64,000 bases of DNA. It comes from Rhodovulum strictum (lineage in GTDB: Bacteria > Pseudomonadota > Alphaproteobacteria > Rhodobacterales > Rhodobacteraceae). Numbering within the stretch: the first letter of the stretch is position 1; every line of letters starts with the position of its first letter. A model generated the notes under the pieces. That model was not told where the DNA came from. It made no database searches and saw only the letters and a program-made list of their open reading frames with translations. The translations under genes were made by a program, and so were the position numbers. Of the stretch, positions 48,285 to 58,442 are shown one piece after another. The DNA lies in NCBI RefSeq assembly GCF_009649175.1, contig NZ_WJPO01000005.1:100687-164686 (forward strand), read 5' to 3'.

Positions 48285-49070
48285 ATGCGCATTCTCATCA
48301 CCAATGACGACGGCATAAACGCCCCGGGGCTGAAGATCCTCGAGGCCATCGCCGAAGACATCGCCGGTCCGGGCGGCGAGGTCTGGGTGGTCGCGCCTGC
48401 GTTCGAACAATCGGGCGTGGCGCACAAGATCTCGTACACCCATCCGATGATGATCGCCGAGCTTGGCCCCCGCCGCTTTGCCGCCGAAGGCTCGCCCGCC
48501 GATTGCGTGCTGGCCGGGATCTATGACGTGATGACCGATGCCCGGCCCGATCTGGTGCTTTCCGGCGTCAACCGGGGCAACAACGCGGCCGAGAACGTGC
48601 TCTATTCGGGCACGATCGGCGGCGCGATGGAGGCGGCGTTGCAGGGGCTGCCCGCAATCGCGCTGTCGCAATATCTGGGGCCGCTGAATTTCGACGAGGA
48701 ACTGCAATTCGATGCCGCGCGCGCCCATGGGGCGGCGACGGTGCGCGCGCTGCTCGATCAGGGCCATTGGGACAGCGCCGATTACCGGCTGTTCTACAAC
48801 GTCAATTTCCCGCCACTTCCGGCCGGGCGGGTCAAGGGCTTGCGCGTCGGGCCGCAGGGCTACCGGCGCGATGCCTCTTTCGGGGTGGAACCGCACCGCT
48901 CGCCCTCGGGGCGCAAGTTCCTGTGGATCAAGGGCGGGCCGCAGCACCTGCCGACCGCGCCGGGCTCGGACGCGGCGCTCAACCTTGACGGCTATATCGC
49001 GGTCACGCCGATGCGCGCCGACCTGACCGCGCATGATGCCATCGACGCGCTGAAGGCCAGGCTGGAATGA
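48285..49070 (+). CDS. surE: 5'/3'-nucleotidase SurE
   Basis: Stationary-phase nucleotidase of 261 residues with the acidic metal site [33 protein letters not shown] and AIALSQ. The ATG at 48285 is chosen because the conserved fold starts immediately; the frame extends upstream without similarity. It overlaps pcm by 4 bp, in the widespread order surE-pcm-nlpD. Confidence 0.95.
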   Translation: MRILITNDDGINAPGLKILEAIAEDIAGPGGEVWVVAPAFEQSGVAHKISYTHPMMIAELGPRRFAAEGSPADCVLAGIYDVMTDARPDLVLSGVNRGNNAAENVLYSGTIGGAMEAALQGLPAIALSQYLGPLNFDEELQFDAARAHGAATVRALLDQGHWDSADYRLFYNVNFPPLPAGRVKGLRVGPQGYRRDASFGVEPHRSPSGRKFLWIKGGPQHLPTAPGSDAALNLDGYIAVTPMRADLTAHDAIDALKARLE

Positions 49071-49714
49071 CCGGCGAGGACAATTCGGAACGCAAGATGC
49101 AGTTCCTGTACACGCTGCGCTCCAAGGGGGTCACGGATGCCCGCGTTCTGGACGCGATGGAGCGGATCGACCGCGGCGTGTTCATCAAGGGCCATTTCGC
49201 CCCGCGCGCCTATGAGGACATGCCGCTGCCAATCCCCTGCGGCCAGACCATCAGCCAGCCCTCGGTGGTGGCGCTGATGACCCAGGCGCTGAACGTGCAG
49301 CCCCGCGACAAGGTGCTAGAGGTGGGGACCGGCTCGGGCTATCAGGCCGCGATCCTGTCGCGGCTCGCGCGGCGGGTCTATACGGTCGAACGCCATCGCC
49401 GCCTTGTCGGCGAGGCGCAGAAGCGGTTCGAGGCGCTGGGGCTGACCAATGTCACCGCTCTGGCCGCCGATGGCTCGTTCGGGCTGCCCGAACAGGCGCC
49501 CTTCGACCGCATCCTTGTGACCGCCGCCGCCGAGGATCCGCCCGGCCCGCTCTTGGCGCAATTGCGTGTTGGCGGTATCATGATCGTGCCCGTCGGGCAG
49601 TCGGACACGGTGCAGCGGCTGATCAAGGTGACCCGCGGCGAGACCGGCTTCGATTACGACGAGCTTCGCGAGGTGCGTTTCGTGCCGCTGGTCGAGGGGC
49701 TCGGCAACGACTAG
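49067..49714 (+). CDS. pcm: protein-L-isoaspartate O-methyltransferase
   Basis: Repairs isoaspartyl residues in aged proteins using S-adenosylmethionine. The 215 residues carry the SAM loop [13 protein letters not shown], the substrate region [17 protein letters not shown] and the family-typical [12 protein letters not shown]. It starts within the surE stop and ends 52 bp before the nlpD-like gene. Confidence 0.95.
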   Translation: MTGEDNSERKMQFLYTLRSKGVTDARVLDAMERIDRGVFIKGHFAPRAYEDMPLPIPCGQTISQPSVVALMTQALNVQPRDKVLEVGTGSGYQAAILSRLARRVYTVERHRRLVGEAQKRFEALGLTNVTALAADGSFGLPEQAPFDRILVTAAAEDPPGPLLAQLRVGGIMIVPVGQSDTVQRLIKVTRGETGFDYDELREVRFVPLVEGLGND

Positions 49715-49766
49715 GAACAGCCAGAGGGTCCGGGCAAACGGATCCCGCATCAGTGAGGATCGAGCG

Positions 49767-50972
49767 ATGTCCATCCGCGACCGCAATACCCGCTTGCCCG
49801 CCCGAATCCTTGCCCTGGGCCTTGGCGCCAGCCTGCTTGCCGGATGCCAGAGCGGCTGGGACTACGATTTCCGCGACATGGGCGGCGGCAACCAGCCCGT
49901 CCGCGTCGAAAGCGCCCCGCGCCCCGACCCGGATTCGCGCGGGGTGATCTCTTACGCCAATTACCAGGTGGCAGTGGCCCGGCGCGGCGACAGCCTGGGC
50001 GATGTGGCCAACCGCGTGGGCCTTCCGGCCGAGGAACTGGCGCGCCATAACGGAATCGCGCGCGATGCCCGCCTGCGCGAGGGCGAGATCCTCGCCCTGC
50101 CCCGCCGCGTGCCCGAGATCGGCGGTGGCATGGCCGTCGGCGTCGCAGGTGGCGCGGCTACGGGCGGTTTCCGCGGCGATGGCGAGATCGACATCACCAC
50201 CATCGCGGGCGACGCCATCCAGCGCTCGGGCCAGCAATCGGCACCCGCCGCAGCCGCTGCCCCCGCTGCACCGCGCGGACAGGAACCGACGCGCCACCGG
50301 GTCGAGCGCGGCGAGACCGCCTATTCCATCGCCCGGCTCTACAACGTGACGCCGCGCGCGCTGGCCGACTGGAACGGGCTTGGCCCCGACATGGCGGTGC
50401 GCGAGGGGCAGTTTCTGCTGATCCCGACGCCTGCGCGCGAGGTGGCCGCCGCGCCCGCCGTCGTGGCAACGACCCGCCCCGGTGCCGGATCGACCGCCCC
50501 CACCCCGCCCAGTGCTGCAACACCCCTGCCGCGCGAGCAGACGACAACGCCGGCGGCCGCCCCGCCCGCCGCTGCCGCCGCTCCCGCCTCGCCGCAGATG
50601 AAGACCGAAAGCAGCTCGCAGCCGCGTTTCGCGATGCCGGTGCAGGGCAGCATCATCCGCGGCTACCAGAAGGGCAAGAATGACGGGATCGACATCTCGG
50701 CCCGCGCGGGCAGCCCGGTCAAGGCCGCGGCCGACGGCACCGTTGCCGCCATCACCCGCGACACCGAACAGGTACCCATCCTCGTGGTGCGCCACCCCGA
50801 CAACATGCTGTCGGTCTATGCCAATATCGACGGGATCGCGGTCGAGAAGGGCGCCAGCGTCAAGCGCGGCCAGACCGTGGCGCAGGTGCGCGCGGGCAAC
50901 CCGGCCTTCGTGCATTTCGAAATCCGCAAGGGCTTCGAAAGCGTCGATCCGATGCCCTATCTGACGCCGTAA
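49767..50972 (+). CDS. nlpD: NlpD-like LysM/LytM lipoprotein
   Basis: Envelope lipoprotein of 401 residues with lipobox LLAGC, two LysM domains (about 65-115 and 175-222) and a C-terminal M23/LytM domain (about 290-401). The first zinc His of active M23 enzymes is absent (KNDGIDIS instead of H-x-G-x-D), while FVHFEIRKG is kept; this is the degenerate form seen in NlpD, which activates amidases instead of cutting peptidoglycan itself. A long Pro/Ala/Thr linker joins the halves. It follows pcm and ends at a strong terminator. Confidence 0.88.
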   Translation: MSIRDRNTRLPARILALGLGASLLAGCQSGWDYDFRDMGGGNQPVRVESAPRPDPDSRGVISYANYQVAVARRGDSLGDVANRVGLPAEELARHNGIARDARLREGEILALPRRVPEIGGGMAVGVAGGAATGGFRGDGEIDITTIAGDAIQRSGQQSAPAAAAAPAAPRGQEPTRHRVERGETAYSIARLYNVTPRALADWNGLGPDMAVREGQFLLIPTPAREVAAAPAVVATTRPGAGSTAPTPPSAATPLPREQTTTPAAAPPAAAAAPASPQMKTESSSQPRFAMPVQGSIIRGYQKGKNDGIDISARAGSPVKAAADGTVAAITRDTEQVPILVVRHPDNMLSVYANIDGIAVEKGASVKRGQTVAQVRAGNPAFVHFEIRKGFESVDPMPYLTP

Positions 50973-51032
50973 GACCCGACGGCGTTCGCCAGCAAGCCCA
51001 AGGGGACGATTAATCCTGCTGCAAGATCTTTC

Positions 51033-51057
51033 CCGGCGCGCATTGCGCGCCGGTTTT
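51033..51057 (+). terminator. Rho-independent terminator after nlpD
   Basis: A 9-bp perfect stem CCGGCGCGC (51033-51041) and GCGCGCCGG (51045-51053) with a 3-nt loop is followed by TTTT. It lies 60 bp beyond the nlpD stop. Confidence 0.8.
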
Positions 51058-51082
51058 GGGTATTTGGACCAAGAAGAAGGAC
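51033..51082 (+). repeat. dispersed intergenic hairpin repeat, copy 3
   Basis: The nlpD terminator hairpin is followed by GGGTATTTGGACCAAGAAGA and AGGAC, a variant of the GGATATTTGG-GCCAGAAGAA tail seen in the other copies. Confidence 0.55.
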
Positions 51083-51091
51083 AGGGCGCGC

Positions 51092-51934
51092 TCAGATCCG
51101 CACGCCACGGCGCGCGGCAAGATCGGTGAAGAACTGCCAGGCGACCCGGCCCGAGCGCGCGCCGCGCGTGGCCTGCCATTCGATCGCCTCGGCCCGCAGC
51201 ACCGCATCATCCATGGCGATGCCATGGGCGTCGCAATAGCCGCGGATCATCGCGAGATACTCGTCCTGGCTGCACGGATGAAAGCCCAGCCACAGCCCGA
51301 ACCGGTCGCTGAGCGAGACCTTTTCCTCGACCGCCTCGGACGGGGTGATCGCGGTCGAGCGTTCGTTCTCGATCATGTCGCGCGGCATCAGGTGGCGCCG
51401 GTTCGAGGTGGCGTAGAACACCACATTCTCGGGCCGCCCCTCGATCCCGCCATCCAGCACCGCCTTGAGCGACTTGTAATGCTGGTCGTCATGGGAAAAG
51501 GACAGGTCGTCGCAGAACAGGATGAAGCGCTGACCGGGCGCCGCGCGCAAGAGCGTCAGGAGCCGCCCGATCGAGGGCAGATCCTCGCGCTGGACCTCGA
51601 CGATCTTCAGCGCATGGCCCTCGGCGCAGATCGCGGCGTGGATCGCCTTGACCAGGCTCGACTTGCCCATGCCGCGCGCGCCCCACAGAAGCGCGTTGTT
51701 CGCAGGCAGGCCCTGTGCGAAATGGCGGGTATTCGTCAGCAGCGTGTCGCGCGCCCGGTCGATCCCCTGCAACAGCGTCAGGTCCACCCGGTTGACGCGG
51801 GCCACAGGCGCCAGCCGGTCGGGTGCGGCATGCCAGACGAAGGCATCGGCGCAAGCGAAATCGGGGGCCTCGGCGGGCGCGGGGCTGATCCGTTCCAGCG
51901 CCTCGGCGATCCGGCAAAGCATGTCCCGGTTCAC
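51092..51934 (-). CDS. DUF815-family ATP-binding protein
   Basis: A 280-residue AAA-like ATPase: Walker [15 protein letters not shown], Walker [11 protein letters not shown] and the arginine-rich sensor region [16 protein letters not shown]. The start is GTG at 51934, inside GTGA shared with the tatC stop, so it is probably translated with tatC; an ATG four codons in is the alternative. Family function is unknown. Being coupled to tatABC, a role in envelope or export quality control could be imagined, with no direct evidence. Confidence 0.85.
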   Translation of the reverse strand: MNRDMLCRIAEALERISPAPAEAPDFACADAFVWHAAPDRLAPVARVNRVDLTLLQGIDRARDTLLTNTRHFAQGLPANNALLWGARGMGKSSLVKAIHAAICAEGHALKIVEVQREDLPSIGRLLTLLRAAPGQRFILFCDDLSFSHDDQHYKSLKAVLDGGIEGRPENVVFYATSNRRHLMPRDMIENERSTAITPSEAVEEKVSLSDRFGLWLGFHPCSQDEYLAMIRGYCDAHGIAMDDAVLRAEAIEWQATRGARSGRVAWQFFTDLAARRGVRI

Positions 51935-52815
51935 GGGCGGGCATCCTCGCTGCGGTCGAATTCCTTCATCAGGGGGTCTTCGGCCGGATCGTCCTCGAAC
52001 CACAGGCCCTGTTCGCGCAGTTCCTTCTCGCGCTTCTTCTCGACGCGGCGCACCAGAAGGATCGAGATCTCGTAAAGGCCGTAGACCACCACGAACAGGA
52101 TGATCTGCGTGATCACATCGGGCGGCGTGACCAGGGCGGCCAGCACCAGGATGCCGACCACCGCATATTTGCGCGTCGTCGCCAGACCGGCCGACGAGAC
52201 CAGCCCCGCCTTGCCCATCAGCGTCAGAAGCACCGGCAACTGGAAGCACAGGCCGAAGGCCAGGACGAACTTGATCGTCAGCGACAGGTATTCCTGGACC
52301 GAGCCATGGAAGGTCACGCCCGCGGTCTGCGACGTGACCTCGCCCCCCTCGGCCGGGATGGCGCCGACCTGCTGGAAGCCCAGGAAGAAATCGAAGGCGA
52401 GCGGCGTGACCACGTAATAGGCAAATGCCGCGCCGAGGAAGAACATGAAGGGCGAGGCGATCAGGAAGGGCAGGAAGGCGCGTTTTTCCGACCGGTAGAG
52501 CCCCGGCGCCACGAACCGCCACATCTGGAAGGCGATCAGCGGAAAGGACAGCGCGATCCCGCCCACCAGCGAGATCTGGATCGCGACGAAGAAGCCTTCC
52601 TGAAGCTTGATGAGGTAAAGCCCGCAATCCTGCCCGCGCGCGGCAAGCGCCGAGCAGATCGGCTGGGTCAGGAAGTTGAAGACCGGCTTCCAGACCATGA
52701 AACAGGCGACCATGGCCACGACGAAGCCCGAGACCGAATAGATCAGCCTTGTGCGCAGTTCCGCCAGATGCTCGATCAGGGGCGCAGAGCTGTCGTCGAT
52801 CTCGTCGCTTTTCAT
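51931..52815 (-). CDS. tatC: Sec-independent protein translocase TatC
   Basis: Six-helix membrane core of the twin-arginine export system, 294 residues. Typical TatC elements: [14 protein letters not shown] at the N-terminus, [17 protein letters not shown] and [14 protein letters not shown]. The charged C-terminal tail after about 255 is longer than in E. coli TatC. The ATG at 52813-52815 overlaps the tatB stop (ATGA). Window proteins with twin-arginine signals (UrtA, TakP-like, alkylsulfatase-like) are candidate cargo. Confidence 0.95.
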   Translation of the reverse strand: MKSDEIDDSSAPLIEHLAELRTRLIYSVSGFVVAMVACFMVWKPVFNFLTQPICSALAARGQDCGLYLIKLQEGFFVAIQISLVGGIALSFPLIAFQMWRFVAPGLYRSEKRAFLPFLIASPFMFFLGAAFAYYVVTPLAFDFFLGFQQVGAIPAEGGEVTSQTAGVTFHGSVQEYLSLTIKFVLAFGLCFQLPVLLTLMGKAGLVSSAGLATTRKYAVVGILVLAALVTPPDVITQIILFVVVYGLYEISILLVRRVEKKREKELREQGLWFEDDPAEDPLMKEFDRSEDARP

Positions 52816-53183
52816 GCGTCGCTCTTGGTCTCGGGGGCGGGTGCGGCGGCATTCTGGTCCGGCGGCGTCGTGGTGGCCCCGGACGGCGGCGGGCCGGATG
52901 GCTTCTTCGGCTCCCATTTCTCGAAGGCATCGGCCGCCTCGTTCAGCTTGTCGAGGCCCATCTTGCGCGGGTTGGCCAGATCCTTGAGATCCTTGACCGT
53001 GTCCTTCATGCCGGCCGTGTCGGCGGCGTCGTCCATGGCGCGCTGGAATTCGCGCGCCATGTTGCGGGCCTTGGCGGTGAACCGGCCAAGCGTGCGGAAC
53101 ATGCCCGGCAGGTCCTTCGGACCCACCACGATCAGCGCGACGATGCCGATCAGCAGAAGTTCGGTCCAGCCGAGGTCGAACAT
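52812..53183 (-). CDS. tatB: Sec-independent protein translocase TatB
   Basis: A 123-residue TatB: short N-terminal membrane helix ([17 protein letters not shown]), amphipathic helix ([19 protein letters not shown]) and an acidic, Pro/Ala-rich tail. It has Glu in the membrane helix as is usual for TatB. It lies 24 bp after tatA and overlaps tatC by 4 bp. Confidence 0.93.
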   Translation of the reverse strand: MFDLGWTELLLIGIVALIVVGPKDLPGMFRTLGRFTAKARNMAREFQRAMDDAADTAGMKDTVKDLKDLANPRKMGLDKLNEAADAFEKWEPKKPSGPPPSGATTTPPDQNAAAPAPETKSDA

Positions 53184-53207
53184 GGGGCTATGCGCGGGAC
53201 AGGCGGA

Positions 53208-53420
53208 TCAGGCCTTGTCCTTCTCCTGTTCGGGGGTCACGTCGCGGGCGGACTCGAGGCTTTTCTTGGCCTCCTCGGTCTCTTCCTTGACGCCCTTCTT
53301 GAAGGCGGTGATGCCCTTGCCAACCTCGCCCATCAGCGACGAGATCTTGCCGCGGCCGAAAAGCACCAGAACCACGACGGCGATCAGCAGCAGGCCGGGA
53401 AGGCCGATATTGTTCAGCAT
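53208..53420 (-). CDS. tatA: Sec-independent protein translocase TatA
   Basis: A 70-residue pore-forming TatA: N-terminal helix [20 protein letters not shown], hinge FGRGK-I and an amphipathic helix with basic residues, then a charged tail. First gene of tatABC. The start has a purine-rich GGGAG 6 nt upstream. The 141 bp beyond it to the next gene hold no recognised element. Confidence 0.94.
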   Translation of the reverse strand: MLNNIGLPGLLLIAVVVLVLFGRGKISSLMGEVGKGITAFKKGVKEETEEAKKSLESARDVTPEQEKDKA

Positions 53421-53561
53421 GGGTTACTCCCTCCGGGCGGGCGCACCCCGCGCCCCGCATGGAATTCTGTCTGTCACATCTATTGGGTCCAACGGCCAGA
53501 TCAAAGACCCATTCCATCGCGATCTCGCGATTATTTGCCGAATTCCGCCGACTGCACCCCG

Positions 53562-54662
53562 TCAGGCCGCGCGTTCATGGCCCGGCGCGGGGAAGACGAA
53601 GCAGCGGTCGCGCCGGATCATCAGCCACATCGCCGTGCCGGGCCGGGGCAGGAACACCGCGGGCACGGTCACCTTCAGCATGGTGCCGTCGTAATCCATG
53701 CGGAACTCGACCAGGCTTTCCGATCCCATGAAGCGGGCGCGCTCCACCACCGCGCGCGCCGCCACGCCGGTTTCGGGTGTCGGGTTCGGGCCGCGGCCGT
53801 TGCGGTCGAAATCGATGCGGATATGCTGGGGGCGGATGATGATGTCCACCTCGGAACCATCGGGCATGGCGGGCGTCAGGAACTGGCCAAAAGCGGTTTC
53901 CGTCAGAAGGTTCTTGACCTTGCCCCGGATCACGTTGATATCGCTGAAGAAAGCCGCAGCGGCCCGATCCACCGGCGCGTTGTAGATGTTATACGGCGCG
54001 CCCTGCTGCGCGATCTTGCCGTGCCGCATCAACGCGATCTCGTCGGCCATGCGCATCGCCTCGTCGGGCTCGTGCGTGACCAGCAGAACGGCGGCGCCCT
54101 CTTCCTTGAGCACGCTCAGCGTATCGTCGCGGATTTCATCCCGCAGCCGGTTGTCCAGCCCCGAGAACGGCTCGTCCATCAGCATGATCTTGGGCCGCGG
54201 CGCAAGCGCGCGCACCAGCGCCACGCGCTGCTGTTCGCCGCCCGACAACTGGTGCGGATAGTCGTCGATATGGCCCAGCAGGTCCACCCGCTCCAGCAAC
54301 TGCTCGACCCGCCGGCGTTTCTCGGCGCGGCTGCCGCTGAGCCCGAAGGCGACGTTCTCGGCCACGCTCAGATGCGGGAACAGCGCGAAATCCTGGAACA
54401 TCAGCCCGACCGAACGGCGTTCGGGCGGTACGCGGAACACCGTGTCGCAGACCAGATTGCCGTCGATGAAGATATTTCCGCTGTCCTGCATGTCGACGCC
54501 CGCGATCACCCGCAGTGTCGTGGACTTGCCGCAGCCCGAAGGCCCCAGCAGACAGGTCACCTGCCCCGGCATGACCTTGAGCGACACGTCATCGACCACC
54601 GTGCGCCCGCCAAAGACACGGATGATGTTCTGGATTTCCAGCCGGGGAGTGAGTGAACTCAA
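53562..54662 (-). CDS. ABC transporter ATP-binding protein, FbpC/PotA type, without linked permease
   Basis: A 366-residue import ATPase: Walker A GPSGCGKSTTLRVIAG, signature LSGGEQQRVALVRAL, Walker B IMLMDEPFSGLD, then a C-terminal TOBE-like regulatory domain (from about 245: INVIRGKVKNLL). The class serves ferric iron, polyamines or phosphonates. No permease or binding-protein gene is adjacent, so it is an orphan here and its substrate is open. Confidence 0.9.
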   Translation of the reverse strand: MSSLTPRLEIQNIIRVFGGRTVVDDVSLKVMPGQVTCLLGPSGCGKSTTLRVIAGVDMQDSGNIFIDGNLVCDTVFRVPPERRSVGLMFQDFALFPHLSVAENVAFGLSGSRAEKRRRVEQLLERVDLLGHIDDYPHQLSGGEQQRVALVRALAPRPKIMLMDEPFSGLDNRLRDEIRDDTLSVLKEEGAAVLLVTHEPDEAMRMADEIALMRHGKIAQQGAPYNIYNAPVDRAAAAFFSDINVIRGKVKNLLTETAFGQFLTPAMPDGSEVDIIIRPQHIRIDFDRNGRGPNPTPETGVAARAVVERARFMGSESLVEFRMDYDGTMLKVTVPAVFLPRPGTAMWLMIRRDRCFVFPAPGHERAA

Positions 54663-54805
54663 GACCTGCCTCGCATGCGTTTTCCGATGGAAACTATCGG
54701 GCTTGAGGGGCAGATATCAACGCGGCGCCAATGCCGCAAGGCTGGGCAGTGTCCCCTGCCCGTCGAATGGGCAGGCGCGGCCGCAAGAGATGAAATCCGC
54801 GCCGC

Positions 54806-55402
54806 TCAGCCCCTGCAATAGGGCTGCGACCGGGTCCAGGCGGCGATTTCCTCGCGTTTGGCCGAAACCGACATCGGCCCCCAATCGGCGGCAACGCCCC
54901 CACGGCCCGCCGCCACCACGCCATCGCGCGGCACGGTGCGCGAGGCGATGCGGATCGCGCAGCTGATATTGGCCGAACCGTCCTTCAGCGCCTCGCCACT
55001 GGTCGCCATGCACCCGTAATGACGCGCGGTAGCCGGAGAGATCTGCAACAGCCCGAACCAGCGCCCGCCACCGCCGACCGCCTGCGGGTTCCAGGTGCTT
55101 TCATGCTTGGCCAGCGCCGAGAACATCCCCGCCCAGAAGGCCTGCCGCTGCGCCGTTCCCGCTTTCTGATAGGCCGGGCACCAATGCGCGATATCGGCCG
55201 GGACGGTCTGGGCCAGCGTTGCGCCATGGCTCGACAATGCTTGCAGGCTTGCCTCGGTCCAGGCGGGCGCCTCGGGCCGGTGATCCCATCCCATCCGCGG
55301 CAGATCCCCGGGGAAGTAGGCAGCGCGACTGGCGCTGTCGGGGGATTTCACGCATCCGGTGGCGGCCATGACAAGGCAGAGGGCAAGCGGAACAAGGCGC
55401 AT
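54806..55402 (-). CDS. lipoprotein with lytic-transglycosylase-like domain
   Basis: A 198-residue outer-membrane lipoprotein candidate with lipobox MAATGC near residue 17. The mature part has FSALAKHESTWNPQAVGGGG (catalytic Glu after Lys-His) and RWFGLLQISPATARHYGC, which match the SLT transglycosylase core, and a paired-Cys region. It would cleave peptidoglycan glycan strands. It stands alone, with no gene for 143 bp on the left and 206 bp on the right. Confidence 0.8.
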   Translation of the reverse strand: MRLVPLALCLVMAATGCVKSPDSASRAAYFPGDLPRMGWDHRPEAPAWTEASLQALSSHGATLAQTVPADIAHWCPAYQKAGTAQRQAFWAGMFSALAKHESTWNPQAVGGGGRWFGLLQISPATARHYGCMATSGEALKDGSANISCAIRIASRTVPRDGVVAAGRGGVAADWGPMSVSAKREEIAAWTRSQPYCRG

Positions 55403-55608
55403 CGGTCGTCCTGGTGTTGCACCGGACGCAGTTTGACCGGCCGGGGGGTAATGCCCGGCAAGGGGTCATCGGGCAACCCTGCCCTTCGGACATGCGCGGG
55501 GTGCCGCCGATCGCAGGGCGCCCGATCGGCAATCCTCCGCCGCCCCGTCCCCCTTGCCCGCGCGCGCCCCCTGCCTTAGACAGGCTCCGCTGAGAAAGGA
55601 CCGCCCCG

Positions 55609-57117
55609 ATGCTCGACCTTGCCTATCAAGCCCCCAAACCCAAGGTAATCTCCGGCGCCAAGGCCGATTGGGAACTGGTGATCGGGCTCGAGGTCCATGC
55701 CCAGGTGGCCTCGAACGCCAAGCTGTTCTCGGGCGCCTCGACCGCCTTTGGCGCCGAACCCAATGCCAATGTCGCCTTTGTCGATGCCGCGATGCCCGGC
55801 ATGCTGCCCGTCATCAACGAATTCTGCGTGGCGCAAGCCGTGCGCACCGGGCTGGGGCTGAAGGCGGCGATCAACCTGGTCTCGGCCTTTGATCGCAAGA
55901 ACTATTTCTATCCCGACCTGCCGCAGGGCTACCAGATTTCCCAGCTTTACCACCCCATCGTCGGCGAGGGCGAAGTGCTGGTCGACATGGGCCCCGGCAT
56001 CGCGCGGCTTGTGCGGATCGAGCGCATCCATCTTGAACAGGACGCGGGCAAGTCGATCCACGACATGGATCCGGCCATGTCCTTTGTCGATCTCAACCGC
56101 ACCGGCGTCGCGCTGATGGAGATCGTCAGCCGCCCCGACATCCGCGGCCCCGAAGAGGCGGCGGCCTATGTCGGCAAGCTGCGCCAGATCATGCGCTATC
56201 TGGGCACCTGCGACGGCAACATGCAGAACGGCAACCTGCGCGCCGATGTGAACGTCTCGATCTGCCGCCCCGGCGCCTATGAGGCATGGCTTGCGGGCGA
56301 CAAGGACGCGCTGGGAACGCGCTGCGAAATCAAGAACATGAACTCGATGCGCTTCATCCAGGCCGCGATCGAGTACGAGGCCCGGCGCCAGATCGCCATC
56401 GTCGAGGATGGCGGCACGGTGATGCAGGAAACCCGGCTCTACGACCCCGACAAGGGCGAGACGCGGTCGATGCGATCCAAGGAAGAGGCGCATGATTACC
56501 GCTACTTCCCCTGCCCCGACCTGTTGCCGCTGGAAATCGACCAGGCCTGGGTGGACGAGATCAGGGCCTCGCTGCCCGAACTGCCGGACGAGAAGAAGGC
56601 CCGTTTCGTGACCGATTTCGGCCTGACCGAGTACGACGCTTCGGTGCTGACCGCCGAGGTCGAGGCGGCGGGGTATTTCGAGGCCGTGGCGCAGGGCCGC
56701 GATGGCAAGACGGCGGCGAACTGGGTCATCAACGAGTTGTTCGGCCGTCTCAAGAAGGATGACCGCGAGATTGCCGAAAGCCCCGTCAGCCCGGAACAAC
56801 TGGGAAAGATCATCGACCTTATCACCTCGGGCGACATTTCGGGCAAGATCGCCAAGGATCTGTTCGAGATCGTCTATACCGAAGGCGGCGATCCGGCCGA
56901 AATCGTCGAGACGCGGGGGATGCGGCAGGTCACCGACATGGGCGCCATCGAGGCGGCGGTTGACGAGTGCATCGCCGCGAACCCGGCGCAGGTGGAAAAG
57001 GCCAGGCAGAATCCGAAGCTTGCAGGCTGGTTCGTGGGCCAGGTGATGAAGGCCACGGGCGGCAAGGCAAACCCGCAGGCGGTCAACGAGATCGTCGCGG
57101 CAAAGCTGGGACTCTGA
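55609..57117 (+). CDS. gatB: Asp/Glu-tRNA amidotransferase subunit B
   Basis: tRNA-binding and kinase subunit of GatCAB, converting Glu-tRNA(Gln) to Gln-tRNA(Gln). The 502 residues include [34 protein letters not shown], the NLRADVNVS motif and the C-terminal YqeY-like helical domain. AAAGGA precedes the ATG by 9 nt. gatA and gatC are not in the window. Confidence 0.96.
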   Translation: MLDLAYQAPKPKVISGAKADWELVIGLEVHAQVASNAKLFSGASTAFGAEPNANVAFVDAAMPGMLPVINEFCVAQAVRTGLGLKAAINLVSAFDRKNYFYPDLPQGYQISQLYHPIVGEGEVLVDMGPGIARLVRIERIHLEQDAGKSIHDMDPAMSFVDLNRTGVALMEIVSRPDIRGPEEAAAYVGKLRQIMRYLGTCDGNMQNGNLRADVNVSICRPGAYEAWLAGDKDALGTRCEIKNMNSMRFIQAAIEYEARRQIAIVEDGGTVMQETRLYDPDKGETRSMRSKEEAHDYRYFPCPDLLPLEIDQAWVDEIRASLPELPDEKKARFVTDFGLTEYDASVLTAEVEAAGYFEAVAQGRDGKTAANWVINELFGRLKKDDREIAESPVSPEQLGKIIDLITSGDISGKIAKDLFEIVYTEGGDPAEIVETRGMRQVTDMGAIEAAVDECIAANPAQVEKARQNPKLAGWFVGQVMKATGGKANPQAVNEIVAAKLGL

Positions 57118-57255
57118 GCCGCCTTACGACGCCGCGGGGATATGAAACCCATATGAGGATTTTCGGGGTCGGGCGCAGGCTTGATCGGCCGCCAGGGCTC
57201 GTCACGGGCTGGGCGACAGATTTGCGAATAGAACCGCGCACCCATTGCCGACCCT

Positions 57256-57641
57256 TTGAAAAACGGAACAAGGCTGATCGTCGCCGGTGGCGGGCTTGCG
57301 CGGTCAGTCCGCACAGAGTTGGGCATGCGCAGCGGCGGCGTTGCGGGTGCAAGCCTGATAGCCGAGGCAGTTGAAGCGTGGCACGCCGCGCTTCGCATTT
57401 TCACCGAGGCAGACCAATACGTGCAGTGGGCCATGACGCACGAGAATCTTGCGCTGGCGACGTAAGCACTGGCCGCGCATGACCCCATGTCCAATGCGCG
57501 CTCGCATCTGTTTGCGGCTGTTGGCCATGTCGATGCCGCACTGCGGGTCTATGACCCCGGGCACATGGCTATGGCTACGAACGGGCCAATGCGCTGCGCG
57601 AGCGGATCGCGGCGACGCTGGCGGCGCTTTCGGAATCCTGA
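57256..57641 (+). pseudogene. remnant of a tetratricopeptide-repeat-like protein gene
   Basis: Residual repeat language such as AEAVEAWHAALRIFTEADQ, YVQWAMTHENLALA and GHVDAALRVYDPGHM is typical of TPR-like proteins. The frame is broken by TAA at 57463-57465 and resumes (ALAAHDPMSNARS). A frameshift near 57570 then moves the C-terminus into another frame, where NALRERIAATLAALSES ends at 57639-57641. The 5' limit is unclear. The 138 bp between gatB and 57256 show nothing else. Confidence 0.6.
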
Positions 57642-57728
57642 CCGGGGGCCGCTTCATCCGGGGGCAGCACGGGAAACGGCGGCCGCTGGGGCCGCCGTTC
57701 CGGTCTGTCCGCAAGACGGGACGATTCG

Positions 57729-58403
57729 TTACGACTTCTTGCGCCGCGCGACCACGCCGAGCCCGCCGAGGCCTGCGATCAGCAGCCAGCCGGCGGCCGG
57801 CAGCGGAACGGCCGAGATCGAGCCATTGTCGATCCGGATCCGCACGGCCATGTCGTCATGGTTGTCATCGCCGTCCGCGCCACCATCATCGAGCCAGAGC
57901 ACAACCGAAGTGCCCGAACCCGCTTTCGGGTTGGCCCCGTCGAAGCTGAGGAAGAAGTTCGGGACGGTGGGCGTGGTGTTGTCCGGATTGGACCCGTTCA
58001 CGGCCTCACCGACCGGCGTGACGAACTTGAAGTCCAGCAGACCGGTGGACAGGCCGCCCACAGAGACGCTGGCAAGCGGGACGGTGCAGTCGACCGTGCA
58101 CCAGCTGTTCGTGTTCCCGCCGGTTGCGAACAACTCGACGCCGTTGAACCAGAACGAGTTGTTGAAGCCTGCTTCGCTGCCCAGGAAATCGAAGGTCAGC
58201 GTCACGTCGGTGCCGATCAGCCAGAGTTGCCCGCCATACCAGCCGTCGCGCTCGGCCGTGCCGGCACCGTAGACCGGAACCAGACCGTCATTGGTCGCCG
58301 TGCCGCCCGGGATCGTCCCCTAGACCGTTGCCGCGGACGCCGCCCCCGTTATGCCCAGAGCCGCCACTGCGGCCAACGCGGTTGTCTTCAGAAATTTCGA
58401 CAT
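57729..58403 (-). pseudogene. VPLPA-CTERM surface/exported protein gene with an in-frame amber codon
   Basis: Starting at ATG 58401-58403 a signal peptide (MSKFLKTTALAAVAALGITG, then AASA-ATV) is followed by TAG at 58322-58320 (codon 28). The same frame continues for 196 codons through GTIPGGTATNDGLVPVYG to a C-terminal sorting signal, VPLPAAGWLLIAGLGGLG plus basic VARRKKS. An exosortase-type system would anchor or export it. A single CAG-to-TAG change explains the break; sequencing error is also possible. The function of the middle domain, with one CTVDC pair, is unknown. AGGGGGG lies 8 nt before the start. Confidence 0.75.
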
Positions 58404-58423
58404 GAGATAACCCCCCTCATCAA

Positions 58424-58442
58424 GTTGCAGGTACCTTGCAAC
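58424..58442. promoter_or_regulatory. 19-bp inverted repeat in the leader of the VPLPA-CTERM gene
   Basis: GTTGCA-GGTACCT-TGCAAC has perfect 6-bp arms and a GGTACC core. It lies 20 bp upstream of the start codon, next to the ribosome site, and could be an operator or an mRNA hairpin. Confidence 0.4.
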
